A stretch of DNA of 64,000 bases from Bradyrhizobium sp. CCGB01 (GTDB lineage Bacteria; Pseudomonadota; Alphaproteobacteria; Rhizobiales; Xanthobacteraceae), in the NCBI RefSeq assembly GCF_024199795.1, contig NZ_JANADK010000001.1, positions 1,054,001 to 1,118,000 on the forward strand, given 5' to 3'. Numbering within the stretch: position 1 is the first letter of the stretch; each line of letters starts with the position of its first letter. Under the pieces are notes generated by a model, which saw only the letters and a program-made list of their open reading frames with translations, did no database searches and had not been told where the DNA came from. This document shows positions 54,280-63,874 of this stretch, in pieces. Made by a program: the position numbers and the translations under genes.

Positions 54280-55875
54280 TCACTCCGTCCCGATCGTCGT
54301 CAAATCCTGGAACCAGTGCTGCGCCTGCACGAACTGCTTCACCTTCGGCGACAGCGCATGCGGGTTGGTGTCGTGGACGACCCAGACCAGCACGGCGTCG
54401 TCGACGATCAGGGCGTGCGCCTGCGCGATGAGATCGTCCTGCTTGGCGGTGTCGAACGTCTGCTTGGCTTCATTGATCAGTGCGTCGACCTTCGGATTCT
54501 TGTAGCCGCCCCAGTTGACGCCGACGGGTGCGATCTGGTCGGAGGCGAAGAAGCGGACGATGGCGTAGAGCGGATCGGAGGTCACGTAGGCGATATTGTT
54601 GGCGGTGATGCCGGCGTTCATCTCGTCGGCCGCGCCCTTGCGCCAGTGCGTATAGAGTGTCTCGAGCTCGACCACCTTGAAGTCGATATCGATGCCGATC
54701 TCCTTGAAGCTCTGCTGCAAAAATTCATTCATCGGCAGCGACAGCATCTGGCCGGTGCCGCCCTGCGCGATGATGAAGGTGGCCTTCAGCGGTTTTGCTT
54801 TGGAGTAGCCGGCTTCCTCGACCAGCTTCTTGGCCGCGGCGAGATCGTATTTCAGCTCGAAGCTCGGCTTGCCGAACCACGGGCTCGACGGGTCGACCTG
54901 GCCCTTCGCAGGTTTCGCCAGCCCGTTCATCAGGCCCACCACCGCCTCGCGATCGATGGCAAGGTTCAGTGCCTTGCGCAGGCGGATGTCGGTCCAGGGC
55001 GAGCCCGGCAGCACGCTGAGGTGATAATTCCACACATGCGGCGTGACGTTGTCGACGATCTTCATGCCGGCGGCTTTCAGCTGCGGCACGGCATCCGGCG
55101 CCGGCGTCTCGATCAGATCCACTTGCCCTGCGAGCAGCGCGTTGGTGCGCGTCAGCGCTTCCGGCATCGGCACCAGCACGATCTTGTCGGCCTTCGGAAT
55201 GCGCTTCTTGTTCCAGTAGTCCGGATTCTTCGTGAGCTCCGCGAGCTCGCGCGGCACCAGTTTCGTCAGCTTGAACGGACCGGTGCCGGAGGGCTGGCTC
55301 GCGAACTTGTCCCAATCCTTGCCGAGCTTTTCGTACTGCGCCGGGCTCGACACCAGGAACCACAGCATCTGATAGGGAAAGAAGGAGTCGACCGTCTTGG
55401 TGGTGATCTCCACGGTGAAATCGTCGATCTTCGCGTAGCTGGCGACCGAGGGCAGGCGGGTCTTCACCTGCGCGCTCTGCCGCTTGTCGAATTGCGGCGC
55501 CTTGTCGTTGAGCACCTTGTCCAGATTCCAGATCACCGCGTCGGCATTGAACTCGCTCCCGTCATGAAATTTCACATCCTTGCGCAGCGTGAAGCGCCAT
55601 TTCTTCTTGTCGGTATCATCCACCTTCCATTCGGTCGCGAGCCCCGGCACCAGCTTTCCCGGCCGGTCGGCGACGTCCATCTCCCAGGCGACCAGGGGAT
55701 CGTAGATCGTGTAGGCCGTGAACTGATAGGCGCCGGCGCCGCGGTCGGGCTGGCCCGTCGTCAGCGGGATGTCCGCCATCGAGATGCCGTAGCGCACCAC
55801 TGTTTCGGCGCGCGCCGGAATTGCGGACAACGCCAGCGCGAGCACGGCGAGACAGGTCGATAGTCGGATACGCAT
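54280..55875 (-). CDS. ABC transporter substrate-binding protein, family 5 (first of a divergent pair)
   Basis: A 531-residue periplasmic protein. The ATG at 55875 gives a clean signal peptide (MRIRLSTCLAVLALALSAIP then ARAET); a longer reading adds 14 residues without purpose. SBP_bac_5 blocks: KWRFTLRKDVKFHDGSEFNA, the SGTGPFKLTKLVPRE block and IRLRKALNLAIDREAV. It is clearly homologous to the divergently transcribed receptor at 56077 (both share DIPxTxGQPD and GLATEWKVD). It may offer an alternative specificity to the same permease-ATPase set. Confidence 0.93.
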   Translation of the reverse strand: MRIRLSTCLAVLALALSAIPARAETVVRYGISMADIPLTTGQPDRGAGAYQFTAYTIYDPLVAWEMDVADRPGKLVPGLATEWKVDDTDKKKWRFTLRKDVKFHDGSEFNADAVIWNLDKVLNDKAPQFDKRQSAQVKTRLPSVASYAKIDDFTVEITTKTVDSFFPYQMLWFLVSSPAQYEKLGKDWDKFASQPSGTGPFKLTKLVPRELAELTKNPDYWNKKRIPKADKIVLVPMPEALTRTNALLAGQVDLIETPAPDAVPQLKAAGMKIVDNVTPHVWNYHLSVLPGSPWTDIRLRKALNLAIDREAVVGLMNGLAKPAKGQVDPSSPWFGKPSFELKYDLAAAKKLVEEAGYSKAKPLKATFIIAQGGTGQMLSLPMNEFLQQSFKEIGIDIDFKVVELETLYTHWRKGAADEMNAGITANNIAYVTSDPLYAIVRFFASDQIAPVGVNWGGYKNPKVDALINEAKQTFDTAKQDDLIAQAHALIVDDAVLVWVVHDTNPHALSPKVKQFVQAQHWFQDLTTIGTE

Positions 55876-56076
55876 GGCCCCAGGGCTCCCAAGAAGAAAT
55901 CGGGGCCAAACTTGCAATCTTGATGCCAGAATAGGCAGCGGGGCTGCTTTGCCGTCTCGCGATCACAAGGACTTGTCGCCGCAGGGGCAATTCACGGAAA
56001 AAGTTTCTCCTTGGCATAGCCATTGCATACGATTGCATCAAAATTAATCATCGTAAGCCGGAAGAGGAATGAGACG

Positions 56077-57732
56077 ATGCTTATCAAGACGACGACACGC
56101 GCGGCATTGATCGCCGCGCTGGCCCTGACGACTGCGGCCGCATGGCCGCGCGTTGCCGGTGCCGACACAGTGCTGCGCATCGGCATGACCGCTGCCGATA
56201 TTCCGCGCACGCTGGGCCAGCCCGATCAGGGTTTTGAGGGCAATCGCTTCACCGGCCTCACCATGTATGACGGGCTCACCGGCTGGGACCTGTCCTCGGC
56301 GGACAAGGCGAGCACGGTGATCCCGGGCCTTGCCACCGAATGGAAGGTCGACGAATCCGACAAGACCAAATGGACCTTCAAGCTGCGCCCCGGCGTCACC
56401 TTCCATGACGGCTCGCCGTTCAACGCCGATGCGGTGGTGTGGAACGTCGAGAAGGTGCTGAAGCAGGACGCGCCGCAGTTCGACGCCAGCCAGGTCGGCG
56501 TCACCGCCTCGCGCATGCCGACGCTGGCGTCCGCGAAGAAGATCGACGACATGACGGTCGAGCTCACCACCAAGGAGCCCGACAGCTTCCTGCCGATCAA
56601 CCTCACCAACCTCTTCATGGCGAGCCCGGCGAAGTGGCAGGCGTTCTATGACAAGGCCGAAGGCGCCGACGCCAAGGCGAAATCGCAGGCGGCCTGGACC
56701 GCGTTTGCCAAGGACGCTTCGGGTACCGGCCCGTGGAAGATGGCGAGCTTCACGCCGCGCGAGCGGCTCGAGTTGGTCAAGAACGCGAGCTATTGGGACA
56801 AGGCGCGCGTGCCCAAGGTCGACAAGATGGTGCTGCTGCCGATGCCGGAAGCGAACGCGCGCACCGCGGCGCTGCTCTCCGGACAGGTCGATTGGGTCGA
56901 GGCGCCGGCGCCGGACGCGCTGCCCGAGCTCAAGCAGCGCGGCTTCAAGCTCTACGCCAACGAGCAGCCGCATGTCTGGCCGTGGCAATTCTCGCGCGTG
57001 GAAGGCTCGCCCTGGAACGACATCCGCGTCCGCAAGGCGGCAAATCTCTGCATCGATCGCGAAGGCCTCAAGGACGGCCTGCTCGCCGGCCTGATGGTGC
57101 CGGCGACCGGCACCTTCGAGCCCGGACACCCCTGGCGCGGCAAGCCGGGCTTCGAGATCAAGTATGACAAGGCGGCCGCGCAGAAGCTGATGCAGGAGGC
57201 CGGCTTCGGTCCTGCGAAGAAGCTGATGGTGAAGATCCAGACCTCGGCGTCGGGCTCGGGCCAGATGCAGCCGCTGCCGATGAACGAATATCTCCAGCAG
57301 GCGCTCGCCGAATGCTATTTCGACGTGAAGCTCGACGTCATCGAGTGGAACACGCTGTTCACCAACTGGCGCCGCGGTGCCAAGGACCCCAGCGCCAACG
57401 GCTCGAACGCGACCAACGTCACCTATGCGGCGATGGACCCGTTCTTTGCGCTGGTGCGCTTCCTGCAGTCGGGCATGGCGCCGCCGGTCTCGAACAATTG
57501 GGGCTTCATCAACGAGCCCAGGTTCGACGAGCTGGTGAAGAAGGCGCGCCAGACCTTCGATCCCGCCGCGCGCGACGCTGCGCTCGCCGAGCTGCACGCG
57601 GCCTCCGTCGACGACGCAGCCTTCCTCTACGTCGCCCACGACGTCGGCCCCCGCGCCATCAGCCCGAAGGTGACGGGCGTCGTGCAACCCAAGAGCTGGT
57701 TCATCGACTTCTCGCTGGTGTCGATGCAGTAG
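56077..57732 (+). CDS. ABC transporter substrate-binding protein, family 5 (operon receptor)
   Basis: A 551-residue periplasmic protein. Signal peptide MLIKTTTRAALIAALALTTA ending near RVAGADT. SBP_bac_5 blocks: KWTFKLRPGVTFHDGSPFNA, SGTGPWKMASFTPRERLELV and IRVRKAANLCIDREGLKDGL. AGAGGA lies upstream of the ATG; an in-frame start 54 bp earlier would spoil the signal peptide. First gene of an operon with two permeases, an ATPase, an AtzG-like/amidase pair and a second ATPase. An amide-containing substrate is inferred from the amidase. Confidence 0.94.
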   Translation: MLIKTTTRAALIAALALTTAAAWPRVAGADTVLRIGMTAADIPRTLGQPDQGFEGNRFTGLTMYDGLTGWDLSSADKASTVIPGLATEWKVDESDKTKWTFKLRPGVTFHDGSPFNADAVVWNVEKVLKQDAPQFDASQVGVTASRMPTLASAKKIDDMTVELTTKEPDSFLPINLTNLFMASPAKWQAFYDKAEGADAKAKSQAAWTAFAKDASGTGPWKMASFTPRERLELVKNASYWDKARVPKVDKMVLLPMPEANARTAALLSGQVDWVEAPAPDALPELKQRGFKLYANEQPHVWPWQFSRVEGSPWNDIRVRKAANLCIDREGLKDGLLAGLMVPATGTFEPGHPWRGKPGFEIKYDKAAAQKLMQEAGFGPAKKLMVKIQTSASGSGQMQPLPMNEYLQQALAECYFDVKLDVIEWNTLFTNWRRGAKDPSANGSNATNVTYAAMDPFFALVRFLQSGMAPPVSNNWGFINEPRFDELVKKARQTFDPAARDAALAELHAASVDDAAFLYVAHDVGPRAISPKVTGVVQPKSWFIDFSLVSMQ

Positions 57733-57753
57733 GAGCCTGGCGGCTTGCTCGAT

Positions 57754-57913
57754 GCACCCTCTCCCCTTGTGGGAGAGGGTGCATCGCGTTAGCGAAGCCG
57801 GGTGAGGGGTCTCTCTCCGCGGAGAGAGCTCTTGCTTTTGAAACAACTGCATCCGCGGATAGATACCCCTCATCCGGCGCTTGCGCGCCACCTTCTCCCA
57901 CAAGGGGAGAAGG
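57754..57913. repeat. REP-like bipartite palindrome, type A
   Basis: Left hairpin GCACCCTCTCCCCTTGTGGG...GAGGGTGC and right hairpin CACCTTCTCCCACAAGGGGA...GAAGG, with inner CCGGGTGAGGGGT / ACCCCTCATCCGG complements. It sits inside the operon between the receptor and the first permease, like the copy at 16592 in the other Opp-type operon. Its right end (GGGGAGAAGGA) also supplies the purine-rich stretch just before the permease GTG. Confidence 0.82.
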
Positions 57914-57927
57914 AAAAGAGAAACAAC

Positions 57928-58881
57928 GTGCTCGCCTATATCGCCAGACGCATCGTCTATGTCATCCCGATCGTGATCAGCGTGGCGCTGGTGTGCTTCC
58001 TGCTCGTGCACATCACGCCGGGCGATCCGCTCGTTGCCGTGCTCCCCGCAGACGCCTCGCAGGAGCTGGCGGCGCAGCTGCGTGCCGCCTACGGTTTCGA
58101 CCGGCCGCTGCCGGTGCAGTTCGGGCTTTGGCTGCTCCGTGCCCTGCATGGCGATCTCGGCAATTCCATCGCGACCGGGCGGCCCGTGCTCGCCGAGGTC
58201 ATGCGCGCGGTCAGCAACACCGTCACGCTCGCGATTGCCGCTGCCATCATCGGCTTCACCATGGGCATCCTGCTCGGCCTGATCGCGGGCTATTTCCGCG
58301 AGACCTGGATCGATAAGGTCGCGACCTCCTTTGCCATCGCCGGCGTCTCCGTGCCGCATTACTGGCTCGGCATGGTGCTCGTCATCATCTTCTCGGTGCA
58401 GCTGAACTGGCTGCCCGCGGTCGGCGCGGGGCCGAACGGTTCCAACTCTTGGGCCTGGGACTGGGCGCATCTGAAATATCTCGTGCTGCCGGCGATCACC
58501 ACCTCGGTGATCCCGATGGGCATCGTCACCCGCACCGTGCGCGCGCTCACCGGCGACATCCTCTCGCAGGACTTCGTCGAGGCGTTGCGCGCAAAAGGCC
58601 TGCATGAAATCGGCGTGTTCCGCCATGTCATCAAGAACGCCGCGCCCACCGCGCTTGCCGTGATGGGGCTTCAGCTGGGCTATATGCTCGGCGGCTCGAT
58701 CCTGATCGAGACCGTGTTCTCCTGGCCGGGCTCGGGCTTCCTGCTCAACTCCGCGATCTTCCAGCGCGACCTGCCGCTGCTCCAGGGCACGATCCTGATC
58801 CTGGCGCTGTTCTTCGTCTTCCTCAATCTGCTGGTCGACATCGCGCAAGCCGCGATCGATCCGCGCATCAAGCGGGGCTAG
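57928..58881 (+). CDS. Oligopeptide-type ABC transporter permease (DppB-like)
   Basis: A 317-residue inner-membrane permease from the GTG at 57928 (reading LAYIARRIVYVIPIVISVAL next). Longer in-frame readings run through the REP element and encode no sensible sequence. DppB hallmarks: LLVHITPGDPL, the EAA loop DFVEALRAKGLHEIGVFRHV then IKNAAPTA, and ETVFSWPGSGFLLNSAIFQR. The ribosome site (AAGGA) lies within the end of the palindromic repeat. Six membrane helices expected. The DppC-like gene follows after 2 bp. Confidence 0.91.
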   Translation: MLAYIARRIVYVIPIVISVALVCFLLVHITPGDPLVAVLPADASQELAAQLRAAYGFDRPLPVQFGLWLLRALHGDLGNSIATGRPVLAEVMRAVSNTVTLAIAAAIIGFTMGILLGLIAGYFRETWIDKVATSFAIAGVSVPHYWLGMVLVIIFSVQLNWLPAVGAGPNGSNSWAWDWAHLKYLVLPAITTSVIPMGIVTRTVRALTGDILSQDFVEALRAKGLHEIGVFRHVIKNAAPTALAVMGLQLGYMLGGSILIETVFSWPGSGFLLNSAIFQRDLPLLQGTILILALFFVFLNLLVDIAQAAIDPRIKRG

Positions 58882-58883
58882 CG

Positions 58884-59786
58884 ATGAGCGAGCTTCCGTT
58901 GTCCGCCACCGCCGATGCCGCGCTGCAGGCCGCGCCCGCCACCAAGGCGCGTGGCTATTGGGCGACCGTCGGCCGCCGCATTACGCGCGACAAGGTCAGC
59001 ATGGCCTGCGCGCTGGTGCTGCTGCTGATCTTCCTCTCCGCGATCCTTGCGCCTTGGCTGGGCCTCGAAGATCCCTACAAGGGCTCGATGATCCGCCGTC
59101 TGCGCCACATCGGCACGGCAGGCTACCCGCTCGGCACCGACGAGCTCGGCCGCGACATGCTAGCGCGTCTCGTCTATGGCGGGCGGCTGTCGCTGGTCAT
59201 CGGCATTTTGCCCGTGATCCTCGCCTTCTGCATCGGCACCTCGCTCGGCCTCATTGCCGGCTATGTCGGCGGCAAGCTCAACACCGCGATCATGCGCACG
59301 ATCGACGTGTTCTACGCCTTCCCCTCCGTGTTGCTCGCGATCGCGATCTCCGGGGCGCTGGGCGCCGGCATCCTCAACTCCATCGTGTCGTTGACGGTGG
59401 TGTTCGTGCCGCAGATCACCCGCGTCGCCGAGAGCGTCACGACGGGCGTGCGCAACATGGACTTCGTCGAAGCCGCGCGCGCGTCGGGTGCGGGGCCCTT
59501 CACGATCATGCGCGTGCATATCCTCGGCAACGTGCTGGGGGCGATCTTCGTCTATGCGACGAGCCTGATCTCGGTCTCGATGATCCTCGCGGCCGGTCTC
59601 TCCTTCCTCGGTCTCGGCACAAAGCCGCCGGAACCGGAATGGGGCCTGATGCTGAACACCTTGCGCACCGCGATCTACGTCAATCCCTGGGTCGCAGCCC
59701 TTCCGGGTGCGATGATCTTCGCGGTTTCGATCTGCTTTAACCTGCTCTCGGACGGACTGCGTAGCGCCATGGACATCAGGAACTAG
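58884..59786 (+). CDS. Oligopeptide-type ABC transporter permease (DppC-like)
   Basis: A 300-residue inner-membrane permease. An Ala-rich cytoplasmic start precedes a first membrane helix (about 38-58). The DppC entry motif [20 protein letters not shown] follows, then the EAA loop [20 protein letters not shown] then ILGNVLG, and the closing [20 protein letters not shown]. It pairs with the DppB-like subunit. Two bases separate it from both the upstream stop and the downstream ATG. Confidence 0.94.
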   Translation: MSELPLSATADAALQAAPATKARGYWATVGRRITRDKVSMACALVLLLIFLSAILAPWLGLEDPYKGSMIRRLRHIGTAGYPLGTDELGRDMLARLVYGGRLSLVIGILPVILAFCIGTSLGLIAGYVGGKLNTAIMRTIDVFYAFPSVLLAIAISGALGAGILNSIVSLTVVFVPQITRVAESVTTGVRNMDFVEAARASGAGPFTIMRVHILGNVLGAIFVYATSLISVSMILAAGLSFLGLGTKPPEPEWGLMLNTLRTAIYVNPWVAALPGAMIFAVSICFNLLSDGLRSAMDIRN

Positions 59787-59788
59787 CC

Positions 59789-60850
59789 ATGAGCGAGAGC
59801 AACACTTCGAGCGTCATGCTGGAGCAGGTTGAGGACGTCGGCGGCGTCGCGCAGCCGTTGCTCCAGGTCAACGGCCTGACAAAACACTTCCCGGTGCGCG
59901 GCGGGCTGTTCTCCGCGAAGCGCACCGTGCGCGCCGTCGATAACGTCTCCTTCGCTGTTGCCAAGGGCGAGACCGTCGGCATCGTCGGCGAATCCGGCTG
60001 CGGCAAGTCGACCACCGCGCGCCTCTTGATGCATCTGATGCCGCGCGACACCGGCGACATCATCTATGACGGCATGACCGTCGGCCAATCGCTGTCGTTG
60101 CGCGAGCTGCGCCGCGGCATGCAGATGGTGTTCCAGGATTCCTACGCCTCGCTCAATCCGCGCCTGACGATCGAGGAATCCATCGCCTTCGGCCCCAAGG
60201 TCCACGGCATGGCCGACGGTGCGGCGCGCGCATTGGCCCGCGAGCTGCTCGGCAAGGTGGGCCTGGTCCCGGCAAATTTCGCCAACCGCTATCCCCACGA
60301 AATCTCCGGCGGCCAGCGCCAGCGCGTCAACATCGCACGCGCACTGGCGCTGTCGCCGCGGCTGGTGATTCTGGACGAGGCGGTCTCCGCGCTCGACAAA
60401 TCGGTCGAGGCGCAGGTGCTCAATCTGCTCGCCGATCTCAAGCGCGAGTTCGGCCTGACCTATCTCTTCATCAGCCACGATCTCAACGTTGTCCGCTACA
60501 TCAGCGATCGTGTGCTGGTGATGTATCTCGGCGAGGTCGTCGAGCTCGGTCCGGTCGACCAGGTCTGGGACAAGCCGGCGCATCCCTATACGCGTGCGCT
60601 GCTGGCTGCGATGCCGTCCTCCGATCCGGATCGCCGGACCGAGAAGCCGCCGATCACGGGCGATCCGCCCAATCCGATCGATCCGCCCTCGGGCTGCCGT
60701 TTCCACACCCGCTGCCCGTTTGCGGAGCCGCTCTGCGCAAATGCGACACCAAAGCTCACAGCGCTCGATACAATGGGCCACGAAGCCGCGTGCTACATGG
60801 CGATTCCGGGTTCAGGCCATAGCCGCGCGCTTAGGGAGGAAACCGTATGA
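59789..60850 (+). CDS. Oligopeptide-type ABC transporter ATPase (OppF-like)
   Basis: A 353-residue ATPase with Walker [10 protein letters not shown], signature ISGGQRQR, Walker [13 protein letters not shown] and switch [11 protein letters not shown]-terminal Cys-containing oligopeptide-type extension reads [20 protein letters not shown]. It is the first of two single-domain ATPases in this operon. Its TGA overlaps the ATG of the AtzG-like gene by four bases, so the small subunit is translationally coupled to the transporter. Confidence 0.94.
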   Translation: MSESNTSSVMLEQVEDVGGVAQPLLQVNGLTKHFPVRGGLFSAKRTVRAVDNVSFAVAKGETVGIVGESGCGKSTTARLLMHLMPRDTGDIIYDGMTVGQSLSLRELRRGMQMVFQDSYASLNPRLTIEESIAFGPKVHGMADGAARALARELLGKVGLVPANFANRYPHEISGGQRQRVNIARALALSPRLVILDEAVSALDKSVEAQVLNLLADLKREFGLTYLFISHDLNVVRYISDRVLVMYLGEVVELGPVDQVWDKPAHPYTRALLAAMPSSDPDRRTEKPPITGDPPNPIDPPSGCRFHTRCPFAEPLCANATPKLTALDTMGHEAACYMAIPGSGHSRALREETV

Positions 60851-61044
60851 CGAGACCGACACCGAAAGAGATCAAGCCGATCGCGCAAGTCGCCGGCGTT
60901 CCCGTGGACGACGAGATCGCGACGCGCATCTCCAATTCCATCGGACCGGCCTTCGAAGGCTTTGCGGCCATCGCCGGCACGCTGCCATTCGACCTCGAGC
61001 CCGCGCTCTATCCGATCGCGCAGACGGAGAAGGTGTCGAAATGA
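60847..61044 (+). CDS. AtzG-like small amidase partner (DUF4089 type)
   Basis: A 65-residue all-helical protein (VAGVPVDDEIATRISNSIGP around residues 15-34, and FDLEPALYPIAQ near the end) that matches the size and pattern of AtzG-type proteins. AtzG binds and stabilises the AtzE amidase in the cyanuric-acid pathway. The gene overlaps both neighbours by four bases (OppF-like ATPase upstream, amidase downstream), exactly as expected for an obligate partner of the amidase. The name is from size, motif and position, not from a search. Confidence 0.75.
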   Translation: MTRPTPKEIKPIAQVAGVPVDDEIATRISNSIGPAFEGFAAIAGTLPFDLEPALYPIAQTEKVSK

Positions 61045-62456
61045 GCCGTGAGCCTGCATTGATGACGCTCACCGAGGTCGCGCGCGCGATCGCGATGAAG
61101 CAGGTGTCCTCGCATGAGGTGACGCGCGCGCTGCTGCACCGCATCGCGCAGTGGCAGCCGCATCTGAACGCCTTCATGGCGGTTGAAGCCGAGTCCGCGT
61201 TGAAGGCCGCCGAGGCCGCCGATGCCGAGCTTGCCAAGGGCAATGTCCGCGGTCCGCTGCATGGCGTGCCGCTCGCGCACAAGGACATGTATTACGACGC
61301 CGGCAAAATCTCGACCTGCGGCTCGCTGATCCGCCGCGATTTCGTGCCGAGCGTGACGTCCACCGCTTTGCAGCGGTTGAAGGATGCCGGCCAGGTCCGC
61401 CTCGGCACGCTGCATCTGGCCGAATTCGCCTATGGCCCGACCGGCCACAACGCCCATTATGGCCCGGTCCGCAACCCCTGGAACGTCGCGCATATCACCG
61501 GCGGCTCGTCGTCGGGCTCCGGCTCGGCGGTCGCGGCGCGGCTGACCTATGCGGCGCTCGGCTCCGATACCGGCGGCTCGATCCGCATGCCCGCGCATTT
61601 CTGCGGCGTCACGGGCTTGAAGACCACCGTCGGTCGCGTCAGCCGCGCCGGCGCGATGCCGCTGTCGCAATCGCTCGACACGGTCGGCCCGCTCGCCCGC
61701 ACCGCCGAGGACTGCGCGCTGCTGCTGGCACTGATGGCCGGTGCGGACCCTGCGGATTCCACCTGCAGCCACGAGCCGCTCTCCGACTATGTCGGCGCGA
61801 CCAGGGGCTCGCTGAAGGGCCTCAAGATCGGCGTGCCTGCCTCCTTCTATGTCGACGATCTCGACAGCGAGGTCGCGCGCGTGCTGGACGAGACCATCGC
61901 GGTGCTCAAGCGCGAGGGCGCCGACATCGTCACGGTCGAGCTGCCGGACCAGCGGCAATTGTCCTCGGCAAGCCAGCTCGTGCTCGCCGCCGAAGCGGCG
62001 GCCTTCCACAAGCGCTGGATGATTGAGCGTCCGCAGGATTACGGCCCGCAGGTCCTGATGCGGCTGCAGAACGGTCTTGCAGTTCCCGCCATCACCTATC
62101 TCGAGGCGATGCGCTGGCGCGGCCCGGCACTCGCTGCGCACAATGCGGCGACCGCAGGCGTCGATGCGGTGATCGCACCGGCCTCGCCCGTGCCGGCGCC
62201 GACCATCGAGGAGAGCGATGTCGGCGGCGGCCCGAACGCGCCGGCCATGGTGCAGCGGCTGACGCTGTTCACCCGACCGGTGAATTTCCTCGGCCTGCCG
62301 TCGCTGACCATTCCCTCGGGCTTCACCAAAAGCGGCCTTCCTGTTGGCATGCAGCTGATCGGCCGTTCCTTCGATGAAGCGACCCTGCTCACCATCGGCG
62401 CCGCGTTCCAGCGCGTCACCGACTATCACGATCGATTGCCAAAACTGCCGTCATGA
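61041..62456 (+). CDS. Amidase-signature hydrolase (AtzE-like)
   Basis: A 471-residue cytoplasmic amidase with the complete Ser-Ser-Lys triad: Lys81 in LAHKDMYYD, the cis-Ser in TGGSSSGSGSA (156-157) and nucleophile Ser180 in SDTGGSIRMPAHFCG. Full family length. With the AtzG-like gene overlapping its start, it resembles AtzE-type enzymes that act on carboxyl-urea/biuret compounds. The presence of a peptide-type importer suggests a larger amide. Its stop overlaps the start of the second ATPase by four bases. Confidence 0.92.
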   Translation: MSREPALMTLTEVARAIAMKQVSSHEVTRALLHRIAQWQPHLNAFMAVEAESALKAAEAADAELAKGNVRGPLHGVPLAHKDMYYDAGKISTCGSLIRRDFVPSVTSTALQRLKDAGQVRLGTLHLAEFAYGPTGHNAHYGPVRNPWNVAHITGGSSSGSGSAVAARLTYAALGSDTGGSIRMPAHFCGVTGLKTTVGRVSRAGAMPLSQSLDTVGPLARTAEDCALLLALMAGADPADSTCSHEPLSDYVGATRGSLKGLKIGVPASFYVDDLDSEVARVLDETIAVLKREGADIVTVELPDQRQLSSASQLVLAAEAAAFHKRWMIERPQDYGPQVLMRLQNGLAVPAITYLEAMRWRGPALAAHNAATAGVDAVIAPASPVPAPTIEESDVGGGPNAPAMVQRLTLFTRPVNFLGLPSLTIPSGFTKSGLPVGMQLIGRSFDEATLLTIGAAFQRVTDYHDRLPKLPS

Positions 62457-63427
62457 CAAAACTCGTCGAGATCTCGGGCCTCAACATCCGCTTCACCGGG
62501 GAGCGCACGGTCTATGCCGTGAACGACCTCAATCTCTCGCTCGGTGACGGCGAGGTGCTGGGCCTGCTCGGCGAGTCCGGTTCCGGCAAGAGCGTGACGT
62601 TGCGTGCGCTGATGCGGCTGTTGCCGAAGAAGCGCACGCAGATCACGGGCAAGGTCAACGTGATGGGGCAAGACGTGCTCGCCATGAACGACGAGCAGCT
62701 GTCGTCGTTCCGCGGCCAGACCGTCTCGATGATCTTTCAGGAGCCGGCGCTGGCGCTCGATCCGGTCTACACCATCGGCGCGCAGATCGCCGAGAGCGTC
62801 GTGCGCCACGAAGGCAAGAGCTTTGCAGAGGGCCGCGCGAGAGCGCTGGAAATGCTCGAGGTCGTGCGCATTCCCTCGGCAAAGCGCCGGCTGGATGCCT
62901 ATCCGCACGAGATGTCCGGCGGCATGCGCCAGCGCGCGATGATCGCGCTGGCGCTCGCCTGCCGTCCCAAGATCTTGCTGGCGGACGAGCCGACCACCGC
63001 GCTCGATGCCACCGTGCAGATTCAGATCCTCTTGCTGCTGCGCGAGCTGCAGCGCGAGTTCGGCATGTCCGTCATCTTCGTCACCCACGATATCGGCGTC
63101 GCGATCGAGATCTGCGACCGCGTCGCGGTGATGTATGCCGGCCAGATCGTGGAGCAGGGCACGCTTCGCGACATCGTGCGCACACCGGTGCACCCCTACG
63201 CCAAGGGCCTGCTCGCCTCCACCATCCACGGCGCCAAGCGGGGGCAGCGCCTCGAAACCATCCCCGGCACGCCGCCGTCGCTGTCTGAGAAGCCCCACAA
63301 CTGTTCCTTCGCCCCCCGCTGCAGGCTCGCCGAGCCCAGGTGCCTGCAGCAATTGCCTGACAATGTGGAGGTCGGGCCGGGCCGGGCGGCAAGGTGCGTG
63401 CTGGCAGAGCCGGTGGGCGCGTCGTAG
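62453..63427 (+). CDS. Oligopeptide-type ABC transporter ATPase (OppD-like)
   Basis: A 324-residue ATPase with Walker [10 protein letters not shown], signature MSGGMRQR, Walker [13 protein letters not shown] and switch [11 protein letters not shown]. The OppD-type C-terminal motif [16 protein letters not shown] is present (iron-sulfur or structural cysteines). It completes the importer whose first ATPase is at 59789. Last gene of the operon, followed by a REP-like element. Confidence 0.94.
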   Translation: MTKLVEISGLNIRFTGERTVYAVNDLNLSLGDGEVLGLLGESGSGKSVTLRALMRLLPKKRTQITGKVNVMGQDVLAMNDEQLSSFRGQTVSMIFQEPALALDPVYTIGAQIAESVVRHEGKSFAEGRARALEMLEVVRIPSAKRRLDAYPHEMSGGMRQRAMIALALACRPKILLADEPTTALDATVQIQILLLLRELQREFGMSVIFVTHDIGVAIEICDRVAVMYAGQIVEQGTLRDIVRTPVHPYAKGLLASTIHGAKRGQRLETIPGTPPSLSEKPHNCSFAPRCRLAEPRCLQQLPDNVEVGPGRAARCVLAEPVGAS

Positions 63428-63874
63428 CGTCGGTCGCATTTATCTCGCAGCGTTTGTCGATATCAGCTGAGGTGCAGCCACGCGCACCGCTGCGCTCCCT
63501 CCCCCCTTGCGGGGGAGGGCGGGGGAGAGGGGTAGCCACAAACTCAGACCTCGCCCGTGGCTACCCCTCTCCCTGCCCCTCCCCCCGCAAGGGGGGAGGG
63601 AATGAGAGAGCAGTGTCCCTCACTTTCGCAAAAATGAGAGCGCAGCGCGCTCCGTTATTGTGAAGCGCGCGCCTCTCCAGAATTCCCCCACGACAACACC
63701 GAGTTGTCACAGTTCACCTCGCGCCGCCGACGAAGTCCGCCTCTACTGTGCATGGGGTTGTTTTCGACCTTTTTGTTTCCGCAGCCGCAACCGGCCGGTG
63801 GGAACAAGCATTCACACCCCATTCATCCCGGTTCCCGTTCCATGCCGGGCATTCACGCTGGAGGGACCTCACTT
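63428..63874. other. 447-bp intergenic region
   Basis: It holds the REP-like element at 63495-63601 and then about 270 bp of ordinary sequence with no gene. The part just before 63875 should contain the promoter of the GlsB-like gene. A GGAAC at 63799-63803 has no partner CGTT at the right distance, so no stress-sigma promoter is claimed. Confidence 0.6.
63495..63601. repeat. REP-like long palindrome, type A
   Basis: CTCCCTCCCCCCTTGCGGGG...GGGGAGAGGGGTAGCCAC (63495-63539) is answered by GTGGCTACCCCTCTCC...CCCGCAAGGGGGGAGGGA (63557-63601), a 107-bp inverted repeat with internal hairpins in each arm. It marks the end of the Opp/amidase operon. Confidence 0.82.

Noticed and set aside
63799..63840. 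Possible EcfG (general stress) promoter before the GlsB-like gene, from GGAAC at 63799
   Set aside because: No CGTT-type -10 element occurs 16-18 bp downstream; the nearest similar bases are about 23 bp away.
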